Origin: an uncultured Collinsella sp.
GTDB lineage: Bacteria; Actinomycetota; Coriobacteriia; Coriobacteriales; Coriobacteriaceae
Assembly (NCBI GenBank): GCA_900544225.1
Contig: UQUD01000016.1
Coordinates: 1 to 24,864 of the forward strand
Direction: 5' to 3'
Length of the DNA: 24,864 nucleotides
Within the stretch, counting starts at the first letter, position 1. Each line of letters starts with the position of its first letter. Below are positions 1 through 7,934 of this stretch, piece after piece. The notes beneath the pieces were generated by a model, which was not told the origin of the DNA, did no database searches, and saw only the letters and a list, made by a program, of their open reading frames with translations. The position numbers were made by a program, and so were the translations under genes.

Positions 1-53
1 ACGCCACCCTTTCAAGGTGGATATCGCGGGTTCGAATCCCGCTGGGGGCACCA
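1..53 (+). tRNA. tRNA-Glu(TTC), 3' part only
   Basis: The window opens inside a tRNA. The anticodon stem CCACC/GGTGG (4-8 and 16-20) encloses the 7-base loop CTTTCAA, giving anticodon TTC at 11-13, which reads Glu codons. A T-arm with the loop TTCGAAT follows, then the acceptor strand and an encoded CCA at 51-53. The D-arm and the 5' acceptor strand lie upstream of the window. Confidence 0.9.
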
Positions 54-65
54 ACTCAAAAATGT

Positions 66-107
66 ACGAACCCGTGCGAGTTACCATCGCACGGGTTCGT
101 TCTTTCT
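66..107 (+). terminator. Terminator after tRNA-Glu, probably two-way
   Basis: A perfect 14-bp stem (66-79 with 87-100) with a 7-base loop is followed on the plus strand by a T-rich tail (TTCTTTCTT). On the minus strand the same hairpin is followed by ACATTTTT, so it can also end transcription coming from the ferredoxin gene at 142-903. Confidence 0.85.
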
Positions 108-141
108 TGACATTAGATGAAGAAGACTCAAAGCCCCTGCG

Positions 142-903
142 CTAGATAAACAGCTCGCACTCCTTCCGTTCGGCGCAGACTTTGCTCAACATCTTGGTAG
201 CCGCAGAGAGCATGACGGGATTTACCGCGCGAGCGCCCCACGGACACACGGCAACGCAACGCATGCAGGAAATGCAGGTCTTTTTGTCCACCCGCTTGGG
301 ATCGTCTTTATCGATAGCGCCAACAGGGCACGCTGCGGCACAAGCCCCGCAAGCGGTGCACTCTTTTGTGGCCTTGGGCACCATACCGGCGCCCCCGGCC
401 TTCTTATAGGGACGATTGCCCGGAATAGCCGGCTCAGAAGCATCTCCTGCAGATATCTTTTGCTGAATCTGATTCGCAAACCCAGCGAGCTGCGCCGCGT
501 CCTGTGGGTCTGGCCGACCGGCTGCAAACTGGCGAACAATAGAATGCTCGGCGATGGCAGAAACCGCCGCGATCACCCGAAAGCCCGCGCCCTTTGCCGC
601 ATCCTCAAGCTCGACCAGCGTGTCCTCATACGCGCGGTTTCCGTAAACACAAACCAGAACCGCCTGCGCACCGTTTCCCCGCATCATACCCAAGCGCTCC
701 GCAGCCACAGCCGGGACTCGCCCGCCATACGAGGGCACCGCGATCACGGCTACATCCTCTTTTGTCATCGCAACCGTGCGAAAACCAAGCCCGCTATCGG
801 TCAGATCTACAGCAACGGTTTCCCCTTCCAACGCATTGGCAATGTAGCCAGACGCCCTTTCCGTTCCGCCGGTCGGGCTAAACACGATATCGAATACCCT
901 CAT
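142..903 (-). CDS. EFR1-like flavodoxin/ferredoxin fusion protein
   Basis: A 253-aa protein. The N-terminal part is flavodoxin-like, with a phosphate-binding loop FSPTGGTE (8-15) expected to hold FMN. The C-terminal part has two 4Fe-4S motifs of the CxxCxxCxxxCP type: C182, C185, C188, C192 and C210, C213, C216, C220. Proteins of this layout (EFR1 family) are presumed cytoplasmic electron carriers in anaerobes; the partner enzyme is unknown. The start at 903 is chosen because GGGGAGG lies 8 bases upstream; an open frame runs on to 1011 but lacks a ribosome site and would add 36 residues before the flavodoxin fold. It lies downstream of glutamine synthetase on the same strand but behind a strong terminator, so it is probably a separate unit. 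The fold is confident; the physiological role is not. Confidence 0.85.
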   Translation of the reverse strand: MRVFDIVFSPTGGTERASGYIANALEGETVAVDLTDSGLGFRTVAMTKEDVAVIAVPSYGGRVPAVAAERLGMMRGNGAQAVLVCVYGNRAYEDTLVELEDAAKGAGFRVIAAVSAIAEHSIVRQFAAGRPDPQDAAQLAGFANQIQQKISAGDASEPAIPGNRPYKKAGGAGMVPKATKECTACGACAAACPVGAIDKDDPKRVDKKTCISCMRCVAVCPWGARAVNPVMLSAATKMLSKVCAERKECELFI

Positions 904-1027
904 CGGATCATCCTCCCCTTTATGAACAAACGCCCGAAACGTCCGCATGCCAAAACAGGTTACAACTTTTAAGATGCCCCGCGCGAAACGCTCGCTCGGC
1001 TGCAAGTTCAAAGCAGGTCAAAGCGGC

Positions 1028-1063
1028 AAAAAAGAAGGGGCCTCACACAGGCGAGACCCCTTC
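1028..1063 (-). terminator. Rho-independent terminator of glutamine synthetase
   Basis: Read on the minus strand, an interrupted stem GAAGGGG-CTC / GAG-CCCCTTC (1034-1063) runs directly into TTTTTT (1028-1033). It sits just behind the glutamine synthetase stop codon at 1087. Confidence 0.9.
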
Positions 1064-1086
1064 ACACGCAAAATCAAACGTGTCTG

Positions 1087-3174
1087 TTACACATAGAACA
1101 GAATGTCGTCGTAGGTCGGGACCGGCCAGTAGTCAGCGGCCACAATCTCCTCCATGGCATCCACGGCGGCGCGCAGCGTATCCATAGCGGGAACGACCTC
1201 ATGTGCATACACGTTTGCCTGCTCCTGGCCATCCAGGGCCTCGGCCTTCTGATGCACGGCGTCGAGCGCCTTGATGGAGTCGTTGATGGTGGTGATACCG
1301 TTGCAGAGCTTGTTGAGCGTGTTCTGCTCGCACTGCATGGCGGCCTCGGCACCGGCGGCACGAATAGTCTCAAGGCCCTTAGCGACCTTGGTGGCATAGG
1401 CGGTAATGACCGGGCGATAGGTACGACGCGCCTCGCGAACCATCGTGGTGGCCTCGATGTTCATGAGCTTGTTGTACTTCTCGAGCTTGCAGTCGTAGCG
1501 GCACTGAGCCTCGGCCTTGGTCAGGACACCCGTCTCCTCAAAGAGCGCAATGGCCTTATCGGAAACAAAAGCGGGCAGGGCGTCGGCCGTGGTCTTGTTG
1601 TTGGCAAGGCCGCGCTTCTCGGCCTCGACGGGCCACTCGTCGGAGTAGCCATCGCCGGAGAAGAGGATGCGCTGGTGGTCGGTCAGGACCTTCTTGCAGT
1701 ACTCGAGCGCGGCGTCCTGGAAGTCATCCTCGGGCGTACCCTCAAGCGCGTCGGCGAAGGACTTGAGCGACTTGGCCACGGCGGCATCGAGCACCAAGTT
1801 GGAGTCGGAGACGTTCTGCTCGGAGCCGCAGGCACGGAACTCGAACTTGTTGCCGGTGAAGGCAAACGGGGAGGTGCGGTTGCGGTCGGTGTTGTCCTGC
1901 ATCAGCTTGGGCAGAGTATCGGCGCCCAGGTCGAGCACGCCGCGCGTAGCATGGACGGAAGCCTTGCCATCGATGATCTTCTCGACGACCTCGGTAAGCT
2001 GGTCGCCCAGGAAGATGGACATAATCGCCGGAGGAGCCTCGTTGGCGCCCAGACGATGATCGTTGCCGGCCGAGGCAACGGAGGCACGCAGGAGCTCCTG
2101 ATAGTTATCGACGGCCTCGATCACCGCGGTGAGGAAGACGATGAACTGCAGGTTGTCGAGCGGGGTGTCACCCGGATCGAGCAGATTCTCGGACTCGGTG
2201 CCAAGCGACCAGTTGTTGTGCTTGCCCGAACCGTTGATGCCCTCGAAGGGCTTCTCGTGCAGCAGGCAGACCAAGTCGTGGCGGGAGGCGATGAGCTTCA
2301 TCTTCTCCATCATGACCAGATTCTGGTCGATGGCCTCGTTGACCTCGCCATAGACCGGTGCAAGCTCATGCTGGCAGGGAGCAACCTCGTTGTGCTTGGT
2401 CTTGGCGGGAATGCCAAGCGCCCACAGCTCATCGTCCAGATCCTTCATATAGGCCGAGACGGTGGGGCGGATAGCGCCAAAGTAGTGCTCCTCGAGCTCC
2501 TGGCCCTTGCAGGGAGCAGCACCAAAGAGGGTGCGGCCGGTGATGACCAGGTCCTTGCGCTTGCGATAGGCGTCCTTCTTGATCAGGAAGTACTCCTGCT
2601 CGTCGCCCACGGAAGGAACGACCTTCTTGGGGGTCTTGCCAAACAGCGCCAAAACGCGCTTGGACTCACGCGAGAGCGCGGTCATGGAGCGCAGCAGCGG
2701 GGTCTTCTTGTCCAGGGCCTCGCCCGTGTAGGAGCAGAAAGCCGTGGGGATGCACAGGACATCGTCCTTGATAAAGGCGGGGCTGGTGGGATCCCAAGCG
2801 GTGTAGCCACGGGCCTCGAAGGTAGCGCGCAGGCCGCCGTTGGGGAAGCTGGAGGCGTCCGGCTCGCCCTGGATGAGGTTCTTGCCCGTAAACTTGGTAA
2901 TGGCGGTGCCGTCGTGGTTGGGCTCCAGGAAGCTATCGTGCTTCTCGGAAGTAATGCCCGAAAGCGGCTGGAACCAGTGCGCGTAGTGCGTCGCGCCCTT
3001 GGAGATGGCCCAGACCTTCATGGCATGGGCGACGGCGTTGGCCACGTCCAGGTCGAGCGGCTCACCGCCCTCGAGGGTTGCAGCAAGGCGCTTCCAAATG
3101 TCCTTGGGGAGGTAATCCTTCATGACTTCCTCAGAGAACACCATGGTCCCGAAGCGGTCAGTAAGTTCGGCCAT
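1087..3174 (-). CDS. glnN: Type III glutamine synthetase (GlnN)
   Basis: A 695-aa protein matching the long type III class of glutamine synthetase (about 700-730 aa), not the 450-470 aa type I enzyme. It makes glutamine from glutamate, ammonia and ATP in the cytoplasm. Characteristic stretches include NEVAPCQHELAPVYGEVN, the region around GSGKHNNWSLGTE, and ASAGNDHRLGANEAPPA, which carry the substrate and metal ligands of the family. The start at 3174 is chosen over an ATG at 3237 because GAAGGGAG lies 6 bases ahead of it, while the upstream ATG has no ribosome site and its 21 extra codons overlap a leader hairpin. The gene has its own terminator and is divergent from metF. The leader holds several hairpins (described separately), so regulation at RNA level is possible. 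Type III enzymes are known mainly from Bacteroides, cyanobacteria and anaerobes. Confidence 0.95.
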   Translation of the reverse strand: MAELTDRFGTMVFSEEVMKDYLPKDIWKRLAATLEGGEPLDLDVANAVAHAMKVWAISKGATHYAHWFQPLSGITSEKHDSFLEPNHDGTAITKFTGKNLIQGEPDASSFPNGGLRATFEARGYTAWDPTSPAFIKDDVLCIPTAFCSYTGEALDKKTPLLRSMTALSRESKRVLALFGKTPKKVVPSVGDEQEYFLIKKDAYRKRKDLVITGRTLFGAAPCKGQELEEHYFGAIRPTVSAYMKDLDDELWALGIPAKTKHNEVAPCQHELAPVYGEVNEAIDQNLVMMEKMKLIASRHDLVCLLHEKPFEGINGSGKHNNWSLGTESENLLDPGDTPLDNLQFIVFLTAVIEAVDNYQELLRASVASAGNDHRLGANEAPPAIMSIFLGDQLTEVVEKIIDGKASVHATRGVLDLGADTLPKLMQDNTDRNRTSPFAFTGNKFEFRACGSEQNVSDSNLVLDAAVAKSLKSFADALEGTPEDDFQDAALEYCKKVLTDHQRILFSGDGYSDEWPVEAEKRGLANNKTTADALPAFVSDKAIALFEETGVLTKAEAQCRYDCKLEKYNKLMNIEATTMVREARRTYRPVITAYATKVAKGLETIRAAGAEAAMQCEQNTLNKLCNGITTINDSIKALDAVHQKAEALDGQEQANVYAHEVVPAMDTLRAAVDAMEEIVAADYWPVPTYDDILFYV

Positions 3175-3599
3175 ACGGAACTCCCTTCGTATCGGCACCG
3201 CGTGAGAAGCGGTGTTGATTACTAACGAACGAGTCATAGCTTAGACTCGCCGTGTTTCCGCGACATTACCGTTATGTTGCCGTCGCGAAACCAATCAATG
3301 AGGTTACCCTATCGAGGCGGCGTTGCCACCCTCAACAGTCAATCAACTGCATAAATTGCAGACCTCTCCCCATGGTTTAAGGGTAGTCAATGTAGAATGG
3401 GCTCTATTAACTGGTATTTCGCATCAGATACCATTCAATATAGCCCCATCCTACATTGACCGCTCTGTTATAGGAAATGCCGATAGCAAGGCATCTTTGA
3501 TTGGTATCCCCAAATAGCGAGTGAAACTCCACCGTGGCACAGTGGTGCAGTAGAATCCTTACAACACATCACACTATTACGTATCTAGAGGAGCACGAT
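3175..3599. promoter_or_regulatory. Divergent control region between glnN and metF
   Basis: 425 bases without a credible gene; a 64-codon open frame at 3323-3517 has no ribosome site. On the glnN side are three stems: CACCGC/GCGGTG (3196-3214), CGAGTC/GACTCG (3230-3249) and a longer imperfect stem (3254-3291). A 75-nt imperfect palindrome lies at 3386-3460. On the metF side is a small stem ATGCC/GGCAT (3477-3494). GATACC at 3427-3432 can pair either inside the palindrome or with GGTATC at 3502-3507. No clear -35/-10 pair could be assigned for either gene, and no SAM or cobalamin riboswitch core was recognised. Confidence 0.55.
3386..3460. repeat. 75-nt imperfect palindrome
   Basis: The ends GTCAATGTAG (3386-3395) and CTACATTGAC (3451-3460) are perfect reverse complements. 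The pairing continues inward with four mismatches and a 1-base bulge to GGTAT/ATACC around a short loop near 3418-3427, giving arms of about 32-33 bases. It could be a large RNA hairpin, a paired operator or a small inverted-repeat element. It lies between divergent genes and is not followed by a T-run, so it is not a standard terminator. Confidence 0.75.
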
Positions 3600-4472
3600 A
3601 TGCGCGTCGACGAGGTTTTTAAGCAGGCAGCATCCCAGGGCACCGCGCCCGTTTCGTTTGAGATGTTCCCGCCCAAGGGCGAGCTGACCCTCGATACGGC
3701 TCGCGAAGTGGCAGGCAATCTGTGCAAGCTTTCGCCGAGCTTTGTCTCGGTCACCTGCTCGGCCGGCGGCTCGGGCAACGGTGCCACCACCGCCCCCATC
3801 GCGCATATGATTACGAGCGAATTCGATACGCCCTCGGTAGCGCACCTCACCTGCGTGGGCCGCACCCACGCCGACATCGCCGCCAAGATTGACGAGTATC
3901 GCTCGGCCGGTGTGGAAAACGTGCTAGCCCTGCGCGGCGACCTGCCCGCTGGCGCGACTGAGGATGACAAGCCCGCCTCGGACTACGCCTACGCCCGCGA
4001 CCTTATCCCGGAGCTCGTCGATGCCGGCTTTTGCGTGGGCGCCGCAGCCTACCCCGAGGGCCACATTGCCTGCGAGGATCTCAACCTCTCGGTCGAATAC
4101 CTCAAGCAAAAACAGGACGCCGGCGCGAGCTTCTTTGTGACGCAGCTCTTTTTTGACAACGAGTGCTTCTACCGTTTTCGCGAGCTTGCCGACAAGGCCG
4201 GCATCACCGTGCCCATTACCGCGGGCATCATGCCGTTTATGGGCAAGTCGCAGATCAGCCGCATGGTCTTTATGTGCGGCGCGTCGCTGCCCTCCCCCGT
4301 CATCAAGATCCTCGCCAAGTACGAGAACGACCCCGAGAGCCTGCAGGCAGCCGGTGTAGATTATGCCGCCCATCAGCTTTGCGACCTCAAGGAGCACGGT
4401 GCCGACGGTCTGCACCTGTACACTATGAACCGTCCTGCAATCGCCGCAACCATTATGGAGCGCCTGGGGTAA
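3600..4472 (+). CDS. metF: Methylenetetrahydrofolate reductase
   Basis: A 290-aa protein of the MTHFR family (TIM barrel, FAD-dependent), which reduces 5,10-methylene-THF to 5-methyl-THF, the methyl donor used by MetH two genes downstream. Recognisable family segments are VSFEMFPPKG near residue 18, LTCVGRT, LALRGDLP (about residue 116-123), AAYPEGH, the FFVTQLFFDN strand, and PITAGIMPF. The start at 3600 is set by GAGGAG 6 bases upstream; an open frame from 3534 would add 22 residues with no ribosome site. Its stop overlaps the start of the next gene by one base (TAATG), which indicates tight translational coupling in a metF - reactivation protein - metH operon. Confidence 0.95.
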   Translation: MRVDEVFKQAASQGTAPVSFEMFPPKGELTLDTAREVAGNLCKLSPSFVSVTCSAGGSGNGATTAPIAHMITSEFDTPSVAHLTCVGRTHADIAAKIDEYRSAGVENVLALRGDLPAGATEDDKPASDYAYARDLIPELVDAGFCVGAAAYPEGHIACEDLNLSVEYLKQKQDAGASFFVTQLFFDNECFYRFRELADKAGITVPITAGIMPFMGKSQISRMVFMCGASLPSPVIKILAKYENDPESLQAAGVDYAAHQLCDLKEHGADGLHLYTMNRPAIAATIMERLG

Positions 4473-5260
4473 TGGAAAAACCGCACATCGATACAGCTTT
4501 TGTTGAAGTGCCGGCCGACCTTGCGTCGCCGGCGCTTTACCGTGTCGATGCTGCCCACCACCCTCGTGTCGACCGTGCCGAGATGCTGCGCTACCTGGGC
4601 TACGGAGGTCAGCAGATTGAGCCCGAGCTGTCGCAGCGTATTGAGCTTGTCGTTGAACGTTTGGAACTGGACATTGAGCCCCGTGGCGTGCGACGCGTGT
4701 TTGCCGTCGATGCCACGGGCGTCGACGAGCAGGGCGAGCCTTGCATCCGCCTGGTCGGCGCCAACGTTGAGCTGCGCGGCCGCGATATCTATCGCCACCT
4801 CAAAGACGCCCGCTTTGCCGCACTCATGGCATGCACCCTCGGCATGGACGCCGAGCGTCGCCTGCGAACCACGGGAGCCCAGCAGCCCCTAGAGGGAGCC
4901 GTGCTCGACGCCGCATGCTCTGCCTATGTAGAAGCCGCCATCGAGCAGATGGACCAACAGGTCAAGGCTGCGGCCGCCGCACACGGACTCGCCGGCAACT
5001 GGCGCTTCAGCCCCGGCTACGGCGACTGCCCGCTTACGGCCCAGCGCTCAATCGTGGCTGCGCTCAACGCCACGCGGCTCATCGGGCTTACCGTCACACC
5101 TACCAGCCTGCTCATGCCCACCAAGAGCGTGACCGCGGTGATCGGCCTGTTTGACGGCGAGGTCCACGACGCCCAGAGCCGCCCCACCTGCAATATCTGC
5201 CGCATGCGCGAGCACTGCCGCTTCCGCGCCGCCCACACCACCTGCTATTCCAGCCATTAG
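4472..5260 (+). CDS. Stand-alone methionine synthase reactivation (AdoMet-binding) protein
   Basis: A 262-aa protein similar to the C-terminal activation domain of cobalamin-dependent methionine synthase (Met_synt_B12 family). In E. coli MetH this domain binds AdoMet and remethylates oxidised cob(II)alamin. The segment RFSPGYGDCPL from residue 178 corresponds to the AdoMet-binding RxxPGYxxCP motif, and LEGAVLDAACSAYVEAA resembles the conserved helix of the domain. Free-standing versions are known, for example in Thermotoga. The C-terminus carries a cysteine cluster, C240-x2-C243-x5-C249, which the E. coli domain lacks and which could bind metal or an Fe-S cluster (inference). It is sandwiched between metF and a MetH that lacks this domain, so it very probably serves that MetH in trans. 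The start ATG overlaps the metF stop by one base. Confidence 0.88.
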   Translation: MEKPHIDTAFVEVPADLASPALYRVDAAHHPRVDRAEMLRYLGYGGQQIEPELSQRIELVVERLELDIEPRGVRRVFAVDATGVDEQGEPCIRLVGANVELRGRDIYRHLKDARFAALMACTLGMDAERRLRTTGAQQPLEGAVLDAACSAYVEAAIEQMDQQVKAAAAAHGLAGNWRFSPGYGDCPLTAQRSIVAALNATRLIGLTVTPTSLLMPTKSVTAVIGLFDGEVHDAQSRPTCNICRMREHCRFRAAHTTCYSSH

Positions 5261-5270
5261 GAGCTCATTG

Positions 5271-7826
5271 ATGTTTACTCCGCTTGTCACCCATGATCTG
5301 GACGGTGCCGCGCTGGCGGCGCCCGTTGATGCCGCACGCCGTAATGGCACTGCATACAAGACGCGCACAATCGACGACCTTCGCATTAAGGACGATCGCC
5401 TGCGCGCCGCCATCGAGGGCACGGGGCACCTGCTGTTCGACGGCGGCATGGGCACCATGCTGCAGGCTGCCGGCATGAAGGCCGGCGCCCTGCCCGAGCT
5501 GCTCAACTTTGATGAGCCCCAGGTCATTACCGACATTCAGCGCCAATACGTCGAGGCTGGCTGCGACGTGATCACCGCCAACACCTTTGGTGCCAACGCC
5601 CACAAGCTCGACGGCGCCGCCACCGTGGCAGATGTCTTTGCCGCCGCTGTCGCCTGCGCCCGCGCGGCCGGTGCCCACTACGTCGCCGGCGATATCGGCC
5701 CCATCGGCGCGCTGCTTCGCCCCTTGGGCACTCTCAGCTTCGACGAGGCCTATGACCTCTTTGCCGAGGAAGTGCGCGCTGGCGTCGACGCGGGCGTGGA
5801 CCTCTTTATTATCGAGACCATGACCGACCTTGCCGAGATCAAGGCGGCCGTCCTCGCCTGCCGTGAGAACTCCGACCTGCCCGTCTTTGCCACCATGACC
5901 TTTGAGGAAGACGGTCGCACGTTCCTGGGCACGAGTCCCGAAGTGGCCGCCATCGCCCTCGACGCCATCGGCGCCGACGTCCTGGGCATCAACTGCAGCC
6001 AGGGCCCGGCCGAGCTCCGAGGACTCGCCGCGCGTATGCTCACCGTCACCGACAAGCCCGTTATGGTGCAGGCCAATGCGGGACTGCCCCGCGTGGACGA
6101 TGACGGCAATACCGTCTTTGACATCCAGGCACCCGAATACGCCGAGGCCGTCGCCGGCATGATTGAGGACGGCGTGAGCGTCGTGGGTGGCTGCTGTGGC
6201 ACCACGCCGGCGCACATGGCCGTCTTGCGCACGCTCATCGACAACCACACGCCCAGCCCGCGCCGCCGCAAACCCAGCATGTCGGTCACGAGCGCCCAGA
6301 CGGTCGTAGACCTTCCCTGCGATGGTCACAAGATCGCCGTCATCGGCGAGCGCATCAATCCCACCGGCAAAAAGCGCCTGCAACAGGCCCTGCGCGACGG
6401 CGACCTAGACTACGTCGTGAGCCAGGGCATCAGCCAGCAGGAACAGGGCGCCGACATCCTGGACGTCAACGTGGGCCTGCCCGAGATCGACGAGGTCAAA
6501 ATCATCCAGCAGGCGACCGAGCAGCTCCAGGGCTCCACGCTGCTGCCGCTGCAGATCGACTCCACCGACCCCGCAGCCGTCGAGGCAGCCGTGCGCCGCT
6601 ACGCCGGCAAGCCCATCATCAACTCGGTCAATGGCAAACAGCAAATCATGGACGAGATCTTTCCCCTAGTCGCCCACTACGGCACCAACGTTGTCGGCCT
6701 CACGCTCGACGAAGGCGGCATCCCCGATACCGCCGAGGCTCGCTTCGCCATCGCCGAGCGCATCGTGACCGAGGCTGCCCGTTACGGCATCGGACCGGAC
6801 CGCATCCTCATCGACTGTCTGGTCATGACCGCCTCGACCAATCAGCGCCAGGCCGAGCAGATCCTGCGCGCCATGTCCCTGTGCAAGGAGCGTCTGGGCG
6901 TCAAATGTGCACTCGGCGTGTCGAACATCAGCTTTGGCCTGCCTGCCCGCCCGCTGCTGGGCTCGGTCTTTTTGGCCGCCGCCTTTGGCGCGGGCCTCGA
7001 TGCCCCCATCATGAACCCGGGCTCCAAGCGCTTTATGGATACCGTCTACAGCTATCGCGTGCTGAGCGTTGAGGACGAGGGCTCGACCGGATACATCGAG
7101 CGCTACGCCGGCTGGACCGATCCGTACAAGATCGCCGCAAACCCGGCAGCAGCTCAGTCAGCATCGAGCGATGCCGCGTCTGCCGCAAGCACCACCGCAA
7201 GCGCCGATGACGACCCCATCCGCCACATGGTCGTCTCGGGCCGCAAAGGCGAGATCGCTGCCGAGACCGAGCGTCTGCTGGCAGACCACGACGCCATGGA
7301 CCTCATCAACAATCACTTTATCCCCGCCCTCGACGAAGTTGGCGTCCTCTTTGACCAAGGCAAGTTCTTCTTGCCGCAGCTTATGGCCTCGGCCGAGGCA
7401 GCGCGTGTGGGCTTCGACACCATCAAGCGGCTGATGCCCGCCGGCGAGATTGCCGACAAGGGCAAGATCTGCGTGGCCACCGTCAAGGGCGATATCCACG
7501 ACATCGGTAAGAACATCGTCAAGATGCTGCTCGACAACTACGGCTACACCGTCTTTGATCTGGGTCGCGATGTCGACCCGCAAGAGGTGCTCAGGACCGT
7601 ACAGGAGCGCGACATCAAGCTCGTCGGCCTCTCGGCGCTTATGACCACCACGGTCGTCGCCATGGAGGAGACCATCAAGCTGCTTCATGCCGAGGTGCCG
7701 GGCGTCAAGATCATCGTGGGCGGCGCCGTGCTCACCCCCGAATACGCCAAGCAGATCGGCGCTGACTACTACGCCAAGGACGCCGCCGAAAGTGCTCGTA
7801 TCGCCGAAGAGGTCTTTGGGCAGTAA
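5271..7826 (+). CDS. metH: Cobalamin-dependent methionine synthase without activation domain
   Basis: An 851-aa protein that moves the methyl group of 5-methyl-THF to homocysteine through cobalamin. Domains in order: homocysteine-binding barrel (about 50-345) with zinc ligands C242 and C308-C309 in GGCCGTTP; pterin-binding domain (about 365-625; ERINPTGKK, DVNVGLPEID); an Ala/Ser-rich linker (about 625-645); cobalamin cap and cobalamin-binding domain (about 650-850) with D741-x-H743-x2-G746, where H743 is the lower-axial ligand. E. coli MetH is about 1,227 aa; the missing C-terminus is the reactivation domain, supplied by the preceding gene. The start at 5271 has AGGAG 8 bases upstream, 10 bases after the previous stop; longer upstream frame codons only overlap that gene. 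Confidence 0.95.
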   Translation: MFTPLVTHDLDGAALAAPVDAARRNGTAYKTRTIDDLRIKDDRLRAAIEGTGHLLFDGGMGTMLQAAGMKAGALPELLNFDEPQVITDIQRQYVEAGCDVITANTFGANAHKLDGAATVADVFAAAVACARAAGAHYVAGDIGPIGALLRPLGTLSFDEAYDLFAEEVRAGVDAGVDLFIIETMTDLAEIKAAVLACRENSDLPVFATMTFEEDGRTFLGTSPEVAAIALDAIGADVLGINCSQGPAELRGLAARMLTVTDKPVMVQANAGLPRVDDDGNTVFDIQAPEYAEAVAGMIEDGVSVVGGCCGTTPAHMAVLRTLIDNHTPSPRRRKPSMSVTSAQTVVDLPCDGHKIAVIGERINPTGKKRLQQALRDGDLDYVVSQGISQQEQGADILDVNVGLPEIDEVKIIQQATEQLQGSTLLPLQIDSTDPAAVEAAVRRYAGKPIINSVNGKQQIMDEIFPLVAHYGTNVVGLTLDEGGIPDTAEARFAIAERIVTEAARYGIGPDRILIDCLVMTASTNQRQAEQILRAMSLCKERLGVKCALGVSNISFGLPARPLLGSVFLAAAFGAGLDAPIMNPGSKRFMDTVYSYRVLSVEDEGSTGYIERYAGWTDPYKIAANPAAAQSASSDAASAASTTASADDDPIRHMVVSGRKGEIAAETERLLADHDAMDLINNHFIPALDEVGVLFDQGKFFLPQLMASAEAARVGFDTIKRLMPAGEIADKGKICVATVKGDIHDIGKNIVKMLLDNYGYTVFDLGRDVDPQEVLRTVQERDIKLVGLSALMTTTVVAMEETIKLLHAEVPGVKIIVGGAVLTPEYAKQIGADYYAKDAAESARIAEEVFGQ

Positions 7827-7851
7827 CACAACGGAAACAACCGAGCACTAA

Positions 7852-7889
7852 AACGTGCCGCACGCGCCACTTGGCACGTGCGGCACGTT
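7852..7889 (+). terminator. GC-rich hairpin after metH
   Basis: A perfect 13-bp stem (7852-7864 with 7877-7889) with a 12-base loop lies 26 bases after the metH stop. No T-run follows (AGAATAG), so it may be a weak or factor-assisted terminator, or an mRNA 3'-end stabiliser, rather than a standard intrinsic terminator. It separates the methionine operon from UPF0210. Confidence 0.55.
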
Positions 7890-7934
7890 AGAATAGACAA
7901 GACTATGCTCGTTTTGGCAGATAGGAGCGCAAGG

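Noticed and set aside
1201..3225. Long plus-strand open frame (674 codons) opposite glutamine synthetase
   Set aside because: It is the antisense shadow of a high-GC gene; composition is Gly/Leu/Val-rich with no family match, and the minus strand encodes a full conserved enzyme.
3323..3517. 64-codon open frame between glnN and metF
   Set aside because: It spans the 75-nt palindrome and has no ribosome site or recognisable features.
3462..3599. SAM or cobalamin riboswitch upstream of metF
   Set aside because: Only about 140 bases remain after the palindrome, and neither a B12-box-like sequence nor a SAM-type multistem core could be found.
5265..6383. Minus-strand open frame of 372 codons opposite metH
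   Set aside because: Shadow of the homocysteine-binding domain coding strand; no recognisable motif.
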